From Stereocaulon alpinum (taxonomy: Eukaryota > Ascomycota > Lecanoromycetes > Lecanorales > Stereocaulaceae): a stretch of 64,000 nucleotides of DNA. Under the pieces are notes generated by a model. That model did not search any database. It was not told where the DNA came from and saw nothing but the letters and a program-made list of their open reading frames with translations. Numbering within the stretch: position 1 is the stretch's first letter; each line of letters begins with the position of its first letter. Where the stretch lies: contig JAEUBA010000043.1 in assembly GCA_018257865.1 (NCBI GenBank), forward strand, positions 213,751 through 277,750. The letters are read 5' to 3'. Shown here piece by piece: positions 32,501 through 44,744 of the stretch. The position numbers and the translations under genes are program-made.

Positions 32501-34639
32501 TGTGTGATGATGAAATGTGTATGTGTGTGAGAGAGATCAATGATTTCGATAGGGAAGGAAAAGAAAAGAGAAGAGAAATTTCTGGGGCAGGAAAGACCTT
32601 ATATATCCAGAGGAAGGGCCGTTCACGTAAGCGGTTAGCGCAAGAGCACAAATGTTGGGAAAGAACCCCAACTTTTTCGTCTCTCATGAGGTAGAGAAGC
32701 ACCAGCTAATCGAATCTCGCGTCGGATCCTCGCAAAAGTCTTGAAAAAGTATATGTCAATTGTATGCACAGCAATTCTTAGTATATCCGCGCTCGCTCAC
32801 GCTCTTACTGTGCTTCAATTGATATTCAGGCGAAAGACCCTGACAATTGAAGTCTGCTACGCTAGCTGCTAAGGGGAAGGTACGGTTCTCCGGGGCTCGC
32901 AAGCGCGAGATACGTAATCTTTGAAGGCCCCCGGGAGGAGCATGGTCGCCACGTATCCCTGTGGGCAAAGTTGGGCTGGACTTCAACGTGTAGATGTAGC
33001 TGCATGCTACGTAAAGAGGCATCATGGTTACAACTTCCATTTCATAGGAAAGCATACCTTACCGAAGGCTGCGCGTATTATTGATACAGCAGGACATAGC
33101 AGAGTGTGCGTAGATACTCGCTCTAGTATGGGCCATCGACCTAGTCAGCAATAAGGCTTACTTCGTATTTTAAATGAAAGGTAACAGGAAGAATAAAGAT
33201 TGAAGGTGAACATGTCGTTGGAACAGCCTCACAGTCGTTGCAACGGCCTCAAACCGTTGGCACGTTCTGTGCAAGCATCTCGACTCAAACTAGAAACAGA
33301 AGGCTTGGCAGCGGCCATCCAGCACCTCTCACCACCGCTGCAGAAGCACTTGAATATGACTCTGAAATTGAAGGACTTGCTATTCATGGGCAAATCGAAC
33401 TACTCATGCACATCGGGCTGCTATCACAATAGAAGAGTACGAACGCCTAGAGTCTACATTGACGGACTGAGACTTTCCGTATGTATGCCTAGAGGTTGCA
33501 CTACAGCTACTGCTTATGCGGCCTTAATGCAGAGGTAAGACTTGCCTCGTCTTTACGACGTAAAGAGAGGGTCCGGACCAAGAAGAAGGACAAGTTTTCC
33601 ATAGATGCCGCAGACGAACTTACTGCTGTATATCTATGAGATAAGATGATCATGATGACTACTAACCATTGGACGAATGTCCTGATACCAAGCTGGTCGA
33701 AAGTTTGACTCCAATACTGCATCCGCTACTGGACTGTAACTTGTCGTGCGTGTTGCTGCCCGGGTAAGGAACTCGAGACATGGAGTTTGAATTCAATATC
33801 TCTGGATCCGGAGGCCCCGCACAACTGGACGCTTTTGAAGGACTGAGGAGCAGTGACCGTACGGTTCATAAGAAACAGTCAACAAGAGAGGGTTTTCGTG
33901 ATGTTACAGGGAAGCATTTGAGCTACAGAATTGTCTCGAAGGCGACGCGCTGGCCGCGGCATGTGGAAGAACACTCTGTGAGAGTATATATGGAGCAAAG
34001 GGCAGTCAAAGGAGGAAGCCTTCCGACTTCTTGATGGGGTGTCGTTCACGGATCAAGCCAGAGTCTATATCGACTCGGCTCGCTTGGGTCCAGCCGCCTG
34101 CTAGTGCCACGCTAGAGGCGTCAAGTCTTGGCGGGTGGATGATGGGCACAATGGCGAGGTAATTGGAGGCAAAAGCAACTTTTGTACTACGAAGCATGGC
34201 AAGATCCTGGTTGAACTTATTGTAATTGGCTACTGAACAGCTTTTATGATGACCTGTGTACCACGGGTTGCTCGCCGCCTCACCAAATACACTGATACAG
34301 ACGCTCGAGAGCGACAGCAGCAGATAGGATGGCAGGGCTCCAAGCGAATGCGATTCGACTATAACACGTATGCTGAAAATGGCTACCGGACCTTCTGATG
34401 AAACGCTTCTTTCTCATATGAGCCTGATGCCAGGCTTAATATAGGACCCTTGACTTCATATTGCCAAGTCCTTAGCGGGTCGAGGTTGTGACGATCTCCC
34501 GTCGACCCGCAGAGCCTCAAGATGGCCCTGAACAGGAGCAATGGCGACTCTCTGTTGCTCTTTCTTTGCCCAATCTCGTCTAGCAATACAGACAAAATAA
34601 ATTGTAAAGCAAATATCTTGTTCTGTAGCTGCAGGAGCA
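32501..34639. other. Sparse region upstream of BRE2
   Basis: About 2.1 kb without a gene I can support. At 33200-33540 two overlapping plus-strand frames look partly protein-like (EALEYDSEIEGLAIHG; EEYERLESTLTD) but need an undefined splice or frameshift to join; it may be a decayed gene. Confidence 0.4.
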
Positions 34640-36593
34640 ATGACCGACAATCAGCAACCCTTAAGCGCAAATCCCTTAGCGATCACCCAGACTCGTGTCG
34701 AGGAAGCAAATACACCCGTTGTATCTTCACCTCTAAACCCTGATGCCGCTGCTTCACGAGTTCGCACACGAGAGCAGAGAGAGAAGAAGGCGGTAAGTCA
34801 ATTTACCGAGACTCATTCATCGCATTTGGACTAACACCCAAGTTCAATAGTCATTCAAGAAGAGAGAAGAGGGTGAAGATCAAGGACCGAACAAGAAGTT
34901 GAAGAAGTCATCCAAGGAGCCTACACATATCTCACCTATACGCTACAAGTTACCGCTACCCAAAGCGGTCGATTTCTCAACTCCTGTCGCTCCTACCTTT
35001 ACTATTATACATGACAGACCAGGGTACCCTGCCTATGAATCTTCTGAACAGTAGGTCCAGCTACCCCAAGCCCGTTCCTTGACTGATTGGGCCAGCGTCT
35101 ACTCTAAGAAAGGTTTTCGTTACACAAGAGCCATCGTCGATCCTCTGTTCCCTGCTATCCAGTACCACAGGCAGTCAGAGACAATTTTCCACCCTGCATT
35201 TAACCCGGAAGACACTGCTCCTCTGATACTATTTGGTGGTCCAGAATGTACAACGATCACCACGGATAAAGGCTTCCGAACGGCGCGGGCAAATGTATTT
35301 GCAAGGGAAGGTAGGTTTTATTGGGAATGTAAAATCCTTTCAGGCATCAAACCTGATCCAATGGATGAGCGGAATGGTGGACATATAAGGTGCGGCTTTG
35401 TGCGGCGCGAAGCTACATTAGACGGTCCAGTGGGGTTCGATGCATACTCATACGGCATTCGTGACATGGATGGCCAGAAGATTCACATGTCTAGGCCCAA
35501 AGACTTCTACGGCACAAGCTTCGTGGAGGGAGAGTGAGCCACCAAATTGCATCACATTGGTAACAAGGGGCTGACGCATACAGCGTCATTGGTCTCGAGA
35601 TCACTCTACCCTCAGAATCTTTGCACAGAAAAGTAGTCGAAGGGGTTTACAACAAGGCAGTAGATGTAATGGACGATTTGGACCCTAGCGCTGCGAAAGA
35701 ACCTGCAGATATCATAAGAGACAGGGTACCTATTCGGTTCAAGACGGTATGCATTCGTCCAGCTACTCTCTCTCCTTTCTTCACGCTGCGAGACCTGCGC
35801 AGGCCTCAGCACATTGTACCTGGCCCTCACATCACTGTTCTTTCCTCAATTCGTCAAGTGTGATCCTGATTCTCGTACCTTATAGCATATATATCATGAG
35901 GCTTTTGAATACACGCCCGTGAAGCCACTCGAAGACTTGATGAATCCTGCACCTGCTGTCAACACAACCAACTCAACAGCAAATGACAAGCCTCACCCAA
36001 ACCATCCGGAACCAGCCCTCAGAACATTGCCAATGTCCAGCATCAAAGTCTACCTAAACGGGAAATGTATTGGTACCCCCTTCACAGACCTCCTCGCTTT
36101 CCTCCCACCGGCTTCGAAGCCGTTGAGCCAACCCGGATCCCGGCAGGGGCTGGATGACGGGACGCTGGGATATTATCCCGCGATCTCGGTGTATCGAGGC
36201 GGCTACGCAGAAGCCAATTTTGGCGAGCCCTTTTGGTTTCCGCCGGAGTCCCCTGATGCTGAAATGAAGGATACTCCAGATACCAAGGTCATTCCTGCAA
36301 CACAGCAGTACATAGCAAGAAGCCAAAGTCGCTTACGACCCTTTGTGGAGCGATTCAATGAGCAGATCGCGGAAGACGTTATGTATGGCATCGCCATTGA
36401 CCACCCTGCGCTTTTGAAGGGTGCGCTGACTAGGTCTAGATTTGATCTGATTGATGAGGTCGATTTCTGGTCGCAAGGTGTAGAAGAGGAAGATCAAGCC
36501 CCGAGTGGTCTCGGTCCAAATGACCCTCAGGCAGCGGGCATGGAAGGAGCATTGGCAAACGGCGAGCTTAAGATCATGCAGGAGGACGAATGA
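34640..36593 (+). CDS. BRE2: COMPASS complex SPRY-domain subunit Bre2 (Ash2L)
   Basis: Subunit of the Set1/COMPASS histone H3K4 methyltransferase. Five exons: 34640-34792, 34851-35050, 35096-35533, 35584-35746, 35886-36593; 553 residues. The 45-bp intron 2 removes an in-frame TAG (35052) and uses a TTGACTGAT branch; the junction gives SSEHVYSKKGFRYTRAIVDP, matching the Ash2/Bre2 entry to SPRY. SPRY continues with TTDKGFRTARANVFAREGRFYWECKI, HIRCGFVRREA, FDAYSYGIRDMDGQKIHMSRP, GDVIGLEITLP, and, after an insert, SSIKVYLNGKCIGTPF and LGYYPAISVYRGGYAEANFG. The C-terminal helical part includes RPFVERFNEQIAEDVMYGI. The insert between SPRY halves is typical of fungal Bre2. Confidence 0.93.
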
Positions 36594-37129
36594 GTTTGGG
36601 AAGCCAACTTTGCATAACTTCGAGACCCTGTGCCGGAGTCTGGCTCAAAGACAGTATTCTGCCTTCATTTGAACGCATTTGGTACGTCATACTTTGTACG
36701 CACAACTCTGTCCAGGAATTGAGTATCGCTCTAGTAGACTCAAGAGCGAAGGTAGTGGCGCCATCCACGACGCATCCACTGCAATGCATTCTGGACTACA
36801 TGCAAATACATCCGCTTCAAAATAGGAGCAACGAGCAGATACGGGGCTCTGTTGGAGATTGGGGGAAGTACGGACACTCAAAGGGGACGTAAACGGATAA
36901 TGAAGGGAGGTAGTGGCTTAATCATTGCTTGCCCCGTCTAGACAGAATGCCATACAAGCCGCAAAATCTTCAGCAAGGACCAAATCGAGTATCGATGAAG
37001 TCGAGAATCTGGACAGCCCACCCATATAGAATATCCACAACGCCGAAGACATGCACTAGTCCTTCTTGCATAATGCTCGTGACCCTTTTGTAACGCCCGA
37101 AATGCCATGTCGTCGTATAATTCTGAGCC
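36594..37129. other. Convergent 3' regions of BRE2 and NC2-beta
   Basis: About 540 bp between two converging genes. Short frames only; presumed 3' UTRs. Confidence 0.5.
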
Positions 37130-37770
37130 TCATGATTCCTGGTTGAACTTTGATGTAGCCGATCTGAACAGCGCCTGCTGCTGCTCCAAGAGCTCCTCCT
37201 GGGTAAGACCGCTCTGATCCATCTTGCTTGTCTTCTTTTCTCGTGTCTGTCACAGTACATGTCAGCATCATATTCACAATCCACCTCTGAGGATGTGTCC
37301 AACCTTTAAGCTCTCCTTCATTTCTCCCGCACTAGCCAGCACCTCTCTCACATACTCCGGGAAGCCCAGCTCCCTCAACGCCTTGTCAATATGCTCCGTG
37401 GCAATCGTCTTCTTACTCTCCTTCTCCGCTATATCATTCGCCTCGCTCGATATCAAGGTGATGAACTCAACGCAGCAATCTATGAGCAGATCGCGAGCGT
37501 CTTTGCCGAATGCAAGGGAGGGTTCGGAGTCCGGGGAGGCGAGGATCTCGTTGATGATCTTTTGGACAGTGGCTGTAGGACAAGGTGTCAACTCGAATTC
37601 GAGAGGGGAAGTGTGATCGAGACAGAAATCAGGGCCTCAATACCTTTGGGTAGGCTGAGGTCATCAGTACCTTTTTTAACCCAGCTGTTAGCAAACACGA
37701 CGTCTAGTTCGAAGTCCATCATTTTCGCTGTGTTTGGGAGCAGCTTACCTCCAAATTCTCGGTCAGACAT
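37130..37770 (-). CDS. NCB2: Negative cofactor 2 beta subunit (Dr1/Ncb2), histone-fold protein
   Basis: With NC2-alpha it binds TBP on promoters and blocks TFIIA/TFIIB. Four exons: 37770-37749, 37670-37644, 37572-37304, 37246-37130; 144 residues, like yeast Ncb2 (146). Exon 1 MSDREFG and exon 2 TDDLSLPK join to ATVQKIINEIL; the histone fold continues GKDARDLLIDCCVEFITLISS, SKKTIATEHIDKALRELGF. Exon 4 supplies the C-terminal tail TREKKTSKMDQSGLTQEELL and ALFRSATSKFNQES. Without the last intron the protein would end GHILRGGL, which lacks the family tail. The first intron (78 bp, multiple of three, no stop) has a TTTGCTAAC branch 20 nt before an A-rich acceptor. Confidence 0.93.
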
Positions 37771-38922
37771 GTTAGCTCCTGGTGGTACTGTATATTACGA
37801 CTTGCAACTTCCTTGTATGCTTGTGTCTCAATATCATGGTGCGTAAGTGTAACCATTTGAGAGAGTAAGGTACAATGCCTTGCCGGCATGATGCTACGGC
37901 TCGGGAGCGCTAAGCGCTTGGCGGGCTGATCCTGAAGATTTTCGTGGGCAGGGCCCTCCTACCTACTTTAGAAGCAACTTCTCGACCATCATTTTAGCTA
38001 TTCAGATAAGCCTGCATTGGCCCCTGAAGCATATCAATAGTCTTGGAAGATGGTTTTAGGATTCCAACACACTGGAATCGATTGACGCTGTTGATGTCGC
38101 CTCGGAACGAGGAACTATGAACCCACGGATCGCTGACGGCCTCTGAACTGAGTTGTAAGTTACCTCTGGTGCTTATGTCCTTACATTCTGTTCTTATCAT
38201 GATGAATATTCGTGTCGCCCCTATCGAACAAGCGTTAGCTTCATGGAGATTTACCTGTCCCGCCAAAGGACTTTCTGACACTTTGCATCTGTGCTGTTCA
38301 TATCACTACAGGTTGTGGTAGCTTGCGCTGATTTGGGTCTAATTTCATAGGTATAACTATGATTATAGAGATGTCTAATTGATATTAGTAGTGTTGTACG
38401 GATTGGTCTATTCTGCTCGGTAAGATTATAGCCATTCCAGTCTGTGACCTGACTCCTATGACACGAACTACTGTGATGACCAAGAATACTATCAAATTCC
38501 GAATACATATTGGGGAATAAACATGGTTCGACTATCTGAAATGCTATCGAGTTCTCATCTTAATATCAAATTAGCAAAAAAGAGTTGTGGAGGCTGACTA
38601 CCTGGATTTCGAACCAGGTACGATAATCGCTTAGTCTATGGGATGCGTTCTTCAATGTAAGACACTCCAGTCTCCCGGGTCTCCCTGCACGCATAAGACT
38701 TGTAATGATGATCCATTCACATTTCATGCTAAAACTGAGGCCATAACGGTCCATGCTTAACAATGTTTATTCATCTTTCGGCTGAACTTCTGCCAAGTCA
38801 TTGATCCAGTACTCTACTGCTCTAGGAGTTTACGATATCATGGCTGACCATCTCCACAAATACCAGGAGATAACCGCACGAGTCATGATTCTTGGTATCG
38901 CAGCAACTCCGCACTTTCCCAG
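37771..38922. other. Intergenic region NC2-beta to SDR gene
   Basis: About 1.15 kb. No gene is called. At 38596-38660 the minus strand has CCTGGTTCGAAATCCAGG, similar to a tRNA T-arm / RNA polymerase III B box, but no matching acceptor stem or D-arm was found. Confidence 0.4.
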
Positions 38923-39788
38923 CTACAAATTGGTCAATACCGAAGTCTGGATGTCTGTACACATGGCAGCATACCTGATAAATCTCCCATTGAGTTCCCT
39001 TGGAGGATCCAGAACCATCCTCGCCATTACGTTCCCAGGCTCAGACGGTTTCAAGAGCTTCCCTTCCCGGTGAAGCCCGAGGAATTTGTCATTGTCCTTT
39101 TTCGCCATGATGGAGGAGTGAACTTCTCGAAGCTCTCGTTGCATCTCGGTGTCTACAACGCCCGGCCTCACGGATATGCTGGTCACATTGGGCTCTTCGC
39201 AAGCTAGTTGGCCGGCAAAGTGGTTCATTGCTGCTTTGGTGGCTCCATATGCACCCCACGTACTGACCGCCCCTACGGATACACCAGATGAGGTAAATAG
39301 GATGCAGCCTTTGGATTCACTCAAGAGAGGCAACGCGGCCTTGGCCTACTCTTGCTCAGTAATGGTAATATGACGTTCTTATTGAAACCTACAAAAGCAA
39401 CAGCGCTAATGAAATTGACGTCGAACGTCTTCTTCCAGTCTTCAGCGTTGGTGTCTCTGAGCTTCGTCACAGGATCTATGATTCCATGGTTGACTATTAG
39501 ACCGTCTAGCTTTCCAAATTCCTTGGCAGCCAGATCCACTCCTTTCTGTGCCAGTGACAGATCGCCCAGGTCGCCGGCAAGGACTCGTACATGCTCGGGG
39601 TCCCTCTGTCGAAGTTTTTCCAGAGCGTCTTGGCTCCTGGCGATTACGACAACGTTGTTGGACGTTTTGAGCAGGTACTCAGCAATTGCAAGACCAATGC
39701 CTACATCAACCGTCAATTAATAAGATCACATTGATACAGTGTCATGCTCACCTCTTGAAGCGCCAGTGACAATGACCGTCTTTGCCAT
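38923..39788 (-). CDS. Classical short-chain dehydrogenase/reductase
   Basis: NAD(P)H-dependent oxidoreductase of unknown substrate. Three exons, 39788-39752, 39700-39393, 39345-38923 (introns 51 and 47 bp); 255 residues, normal for the family. Cofactor motif TGASRGIG spans the first splice (MAKTVIVTGASR / GIGLAIAEYLL). The D-box is AGDLGDLSL, the NNAG position is NHG, and the catalytic set is Ser in LFTSSGVSVG and YGATK (Tyr about 148, Lys about 152), followed by RPGVVDTEMQ. The start at 39788 is chosen because the cofactor motif should be at the N-terminus; the frame runs upstream to 39965 without similarity. It is divergent from the FAD-oxidoreductase, with 176 bp between the starts. Confidence 0.93.
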
Positions 39789-39964
39789 AATGCCTGTCAA
39801 TGGTTCGGTCGTCTTAATCTCTTGACTTTCTCTCAGTTTCTTTGTGAAAGTTTCTTCCGATGTTACGTCATAACATACTTCGCCGAAGATTCCCCGCCAT
39901 ATTTTATTGCGATCCTCTACTGCGTCATTCATGGCTGTTTGTGCCACTGCAGAAGTCGAAAACA

Positions 39965-41562
39965 ATGTTGACGGTCATCATCGGCGCAGGGATTATCGGT
40001 ACCTCCACAGCTTACTACCTCTCACAGTCCGAAAGCTTCAAGGGCGAGATACACCTTGTTGAAGCCTCACCACACTTATTTGCCTCTGCCTCCGGCTACG
40101 CAGCGGGCTTCCTCGCACGAGATTGGTTCTCGCCTCCTTTAGCCAAGCTCGGCCAGTTAAGCTTCGACTTACATCAGCAACTCGCGGAAGAGCATAATGG
40201 ATATGAGAGATGGGGATACAGTCGAAGTTCGGGCACAAGTCTCGAGGAATCTGTAGGAGCTGGCAATGGAGCAGACTGGCTAAGAGAAGGCGCAAGTCGG
40301 TCGACAGCCGCGGCGAGGAGTGGTAGTGGCGAGAGCGACGGCCCTGCATGGTTAAAGCGCCACTCCGACCTTGATATAATGTCTGATGGTAGCACAACAG
40401 CGCAAGTGTAAGTCTTATATGGACTCTTAACCTCTGTTTCCCTTGCCTTTGGCCTTCACAGTAATGATTTCGAATCCAATTAAGGCCATTTAGAGGCCTT
40501 GAGCGTCAACTTAATCATCTATACGGGTCGACACCCGTGGGGACAGACCTTGAAGCGGCCATGGAGTCTATGTCGTCGATGTTTTGACTTTTGAAGCACA
40601 ATCTAAGTGTATTATGCAGCTATATGAAGCGTCAGATGCCAACTTCGATGTTTATCTTATGCTCTACAACAAACATTGCAGCTCCCTTGCCACTGTGTAA
40701 CAGCGCCTCTCTTGCAGCCACACAGTCCCAGCCCGCATGATTCCGAAAACAAGCTGAGTACCGCAACAGAGATCCCCTACTCCTCTGCCGTTTCCTCATG
40801 AACGAATGTCACTCTCGAAACGTCCATCTCCACCAACCGGCCAAACCAATCTCAATCACACGCACCCCATCCGGCACCCTCTCCACCATAACCCTCCAAA
40901 ACACCTCCACCCAAGAAGAAACCACAATCCCCTGCACACGCCTCGTCCTCGCAGCAGGCGCCTGGACCCCCCAAGTCCACCGCACCCTCTTCCCAACCTC
41001 CTCCCTCTCCCTCCCCATCACCTCCCTCGCAGGCCACAGTCTCGTCCTCAAATCACCTCACTGGCCACCCCCAAAGCTCGACAAAACCGACGATACCGAG
41101 ACTAGTCCAATAGTGCACCAAACCTGCCACGCGGTCTTCACAACCGACGCCCAAGCCGCCTACGCCCCTGAACTCTTCTCCCGCCTCCCATACGGCCACA
41201 TCTATATCGCCGGCCTCAATTCCTCAACATATCCGCTCCCCGCGCTCGCTCATGAACGTATCATCGATCACGCTAGTATCCAAACACTGAAGAAAACAGC
41301 GTCGAACCTTTTAGGAAACGATTTCGAAGTTGTTAGGGAGGGGGTTTGTTGGAGACCTGTTACTGGGAGGGGGGTGCCGATTGTGGCGGATTTGGGGAGG
41401 GTGGGTGGTGATGGGGGGATAGGGGGGAGGGAGGAGGGGGTGTTTGTGGCTGCTGGGCATGGTGCTTGGGGGATTAGTGGGGGGGTTGGGACTGGGTGGG
41501 TTGTGGCGAGGATGGTGGAGGGGAGGGAGATGGAGGAATTTGTGGGGGGGTTGGGGGTTTGA
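39965..41562 (+). CDS. FAD-dependent DAO-family oxidoreductase, Tda3-like
   Basis: Two exons, 39965-40407 and 40770-41562; 411 residues. The N-terminus MLTVIIGAGIIGTSTAYYLS is the FAD GxGxxG motif, followed by EIHLVEASPHLFASASGYAAG and FLARDW. Exon 1 ends at STTAQV; exon 2 starts at DPLLLCRFLMNECHSRNVHL, and the C-terminal FAD-binding part contains RLVLAAGAWTPQVH, PITSLAGHSLVLKS, GHIYIAGLNSSTYPLP, CWRPVTGRGVPIVADLG and GVFVAAGHGAWGISGGVGTG. This pattern fits yeast Tda3 and related fungal oxidoreductases. The intron is 362 bp (GTAAGT...CAACAG), several times longer than others here; its acceptor is chosen because phase and the QVDP motif agree. The last 60 codons are extremely G-rich. Confidence 0.85.
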
Positions 41563-41820
41563 GGGGGGTGGTGGCGCTCTAGATGTTATGAGAATGGATT
41601 TGCGTACGATTGTGGCGGGGTTTGGGTGGGGATGTGTAGTTTGTGAAGTATCTAGCTCTATTGTAGCTTCTTTTCCAAGGTTCTCGGCACTACTGAGGTC
41701 GCTATGTTGCTACGTATATGTAGCTTGATCGGAGCAGCAATTGGATGATTTTGAGGCTTAGGTACCATTTGGACGAGTTCGATTGAATATTAGATTGTGC
41801 TGTATACTTTGTACATCCAG
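41563..41820. other. Convergent 3' regions, TDA3-like and ERG6
   Basis: Short convergent spacer; nothing further seen. Confidence 0.5.
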
Positions 41821-43065
41821 CTAAGACGAAGCTGGTTTACGCGCCACCATTAGATACATAGGCGTGAACAACTTTTCCTTTCCGCCCGCCACCAAGCAGT
41901 CAGCAGCAAAACCCAAGCTATCAGCCGTTTTCCGTGTCCCGCGTGGAGCCAGTCCGATCTTCTCTAGGACCCCCACAGCGTTATGAGCCACGAAGCGACC
42001 TATTTGTGTCATGCGTGCAATGGTGAGGACGTCCCCTATGCTCCCTGCCATTGTCAAGTCACCGTCTAGTGGGTAATACCACGGCCTCGGATCTCCGCGA
42101 TCCGCAAGGTCCTCGTGCATCTCCAGTTCGAATCCAGCTGCTTGAATGGCCTTTAGACCCTCAGATACGCGCACCATGTTCGATATACCGTCTCCTTGCT
42201 CAATGCCTAGGCGGATCTCACGGTGATGCGGGTTCTCGTTGTCGTAGCGATCGGTCATGAGCCATTCGTAGACGCCGAAGACGCCGCCTGGTTTGAGGAC
42301 ACGGAAGATTTGGGAGTAGACGCCTTCGAGGGAGGGGGCATGGACGGTGGCTTCGATAGCGTAGACGGCGTCGAAGGAGTTGGAGGGGAAGGACATTTGC
42401 TGTGTCCAATTAGACGGGTTCCTGCCTCTCTGGCCATAAAATGTAACGTACCATGAAATCGCCCTTTGTGAAGCTCAATAGGTGCGACAGGCCTTCCTTC
42501 GCCGCGTACTTCGTAGCGCGCTCAATCTGATAGTCATTGTTGTTCAATCCCACGATGTTGACGCCCAAAAACTTCGCAATCTCTCTCGCCGGCCCTCCAA
42601 CACCGCATCCCACATCCAAAACCTTCATACCATCCCGTAGACCCATCGTATGCGCCAGGTAGTGTTCATGTCTCGCAATAGCCTGGTGGAAAGGCTCGCC
42701 GTAGGCAAAGCGGCAGAAATGGAAGGATCCTCCCCAACCATATTCGTAGAGGTCGGTTGCGAGGTTGTAGTAGTGTCGAGTGAGACTGGCATATTCTGCT
42801 TTTCGCGCCTGCAGGACCTGTTAGAAAGCAATTGACGTTGCAAAAGGGGGGGGGGGGCACTTACTTCTCTAACTTCTTCTGTCTCGGTGCCTGCGGACTT
42901 GTTGTCCCAGTGTTTGAAATACTCCTCCGAGGCTAGCTTGTGCGCCTCATGGTCCTTATTGATCATTGAGCGGAAACCTTTGGTATCTGCGGATTTGCCA
43001 TGCAGCGCTTTGTGGAATGCTGCATCGCGATTGTGATCCTCTGCTTCGAGAGCAATTGGCGCCAT
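41821..43065 (-). CDS. ERG6: Sterol 24-C-methyltransferase Erg6
   Basis: Methylates zymosterol at C-24 with SAM in ergosterol synthesis, at ER / lipid droplets. Three exons, 43065-42865, 42808-42452, 42399-41821 (introns 56 and 52 bp); 378 residues (yeast 383). Key segments: TRHYYNLATDLYEYGWGGSF with HFCRFAYGEPFHQAIARHEH (sterol-binding region), SAM motif LDVGCGVGGPAREIA (about residues 130-144), YAIEATVHAPSLEGVYSQIF, LKPGGVFGVYEWLMTD and the C-terminal sterol-methyltransferase domain to LMVARKPASS. The first intron contains a run of 12 G (plus strand 42846-42857). Its acceptor could also lie 9 nt upstream, adding three residues. It is divergent from SLT11, with 378 bp between starts. Confidence 0.97.
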
Positions 43066-43442
43066 TGTGCAAGGAGTGAAAGATGGGTGGTCTAGTAAAG
43101 AGTAAGTCTTATAGACACAGAGAGTGAGAGACGTGCAAATGAGCGACTGGGCTTCAAAAGGAGTGTGGTGGCCATGAGGCGCTGGGTAAATACTTGGATT
43201 TTGCACCAACGGAAATTATTTTGCCGTGACAGGCCACTAAAATTATTAGCGTCGGGGATCGCCATGGCCGAGATCATTCTATCAGCCCACTTCAGCCACT
43301 GTTGAGCCTCATACTCACATTAATCAGCAATTCAGGAACGTCCTCTTGTTCACGAGTCATAAGGCTACCTGCTTGACTTCTACAGCTCTCTGAATCGCGA
43401 GCTTCCCTAGCTACTGACACTAAGAGCCTTCAAGCAATCACC

Positions 43443-44685
43443 ATGCCGCCCCAAATCAAGCAAGATCTTAACCGATCAGGTTGGGAGTCGACTGGTAAGA
43501 ACGCTCAGCACCTTATCTCTGCAGACATGCTAACACCTCATCTAGACTTCCCTTCCGTCTGCGAGAACTGCCTGCCCGACAACCCATACGTTCAAATGCT
43601 GAAGGAGGATCACGGAGCAGAATGCAAGGTCAGATCTGCCCAAGGCCACCCACACAGACATGGCTTACACATTGCCCTCCCAGATATGTACCCGCCCGTT
43701 CACAGTCTTCCGGTGGAAAGCCGACCGAACAGCCCGCACGAAACGAACCAACATCTGCCTCACCTGCGCCCGCCTGAAGAACTGCTGTCAATGCTGCATG
43801 CTAGATCTCTCATTCGGTCTACCAATAGTCGTGCGAGATGCAGCGCTCAAGATGGTAGCGCCTGGTCCAGAGAGTAGCATCAACCGAGAATACTACGCAC
43901 AGGAGCATGAGAGGGAGATTGAGGAAGGCAGAGGTGGTGTGGAGGAGTACGAGAAGACGGATGAGAAAGCTAGGGATCTGCTACGGAGGCTGGCAAACAG
44001 CGAACCATACTACAAGAAGCAGCGGCGGCTGGAAGCCAGTGTGGAAGAGGGGAAGACCGAAGGAGATGCTGGATCAGAAGAGGATGCACAGAAGCGCATA
44101 AGTGCTGCTCCAGGACCCATACGGACGCATGATAGCAGGGGCGGTCGTGGAGGAGGCATGTCGCGAGGTCGAGGAGGTAGCAGAGGTGGCCGAGCATTCC
44201 CTAGCACAGCACAGCTTCCACCCACCGCACAGGACATCCTACCACCACGAGACCCAAACATCACCTCTCTTTTCGTCACAGGTGTCGAAGACGACCTGCC
44301 CGAACACGCACTACGGACTTTCTTCACACCATTTGGCGTCCTACGCTCAGTGATCTGCTCTCACCGATCGCATTGCGCATTCATCAACTACACAACTAGA
44401 GCTGGGGCGGAGGCAGCAGCGGAACATTGTCAGGGCAAAGCTGTCATACAAGGCTGTCCTTTGCGTGTGAGGTGGGGAAAACCAAAGGTTTTGGACTCGA
44501 TGGACACAGATGTTCGCATGATGCATGCTCGGGAGGGGCGGAGCCTGGGGAAGTCAATGGGTACTTTGACCGGGAAACAAGCCATTGAGGGTGCACCTGA
44601 AGTGCGTGATGAGTCGGATTTAGATGTGATTGCACCTCCGCCGGGGCAAAATGATGTAGATTATCCTAGTTTAGCTGGCAATTGA
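43443..44685 (+). CDS. SLT11: Pre-mRNA splicing factor Slt11/Ecm2 (RBM22 family)
   Basis: NTC-related protein that contacts U6 and U2/U6 during spliceosome activation. Three exons, 43443-43494, 43546-43628, 43684-44685; 378 residues (yeast 364). The N-terminal zinc module is CENCLPDNPYVQM, ECKICTRPFTVFRWK, NICLTCARLKNCCQCCMLDL; the splices reconstruct both DFPSVCEN and ECK-ICTRPF. A Glu/Lys-rich helix, an RGG-like segment (SRGGRGGGMSRGRGG) and an RRM (SLFVTGVEDDLPEHALRTFF, GAEAAAEHCQGKAVIQG, LRVRWGKPK) follow. Ends PPPGQNDVDYPSLAGN. The RGG stretch between the zinc module and RRM is longer than in yeast. Confidence 0.95.
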
Positions 44686-44744
44686 TGGTATTGTCCGCCC
44701 ACACTTGTTCCCGCATGATTGAGATTCGTGCACGTATGATCAAA

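Noticed and set aside
38590..38670. tRNA T-arm-like element CCTGGTTCGAAATCCAGG on the minus strand
   Set aside because: The T-loop has one base too many, and the 3' acceptor strand finds no partner at the 5' side; at best a chance B box or tRNA fragment.
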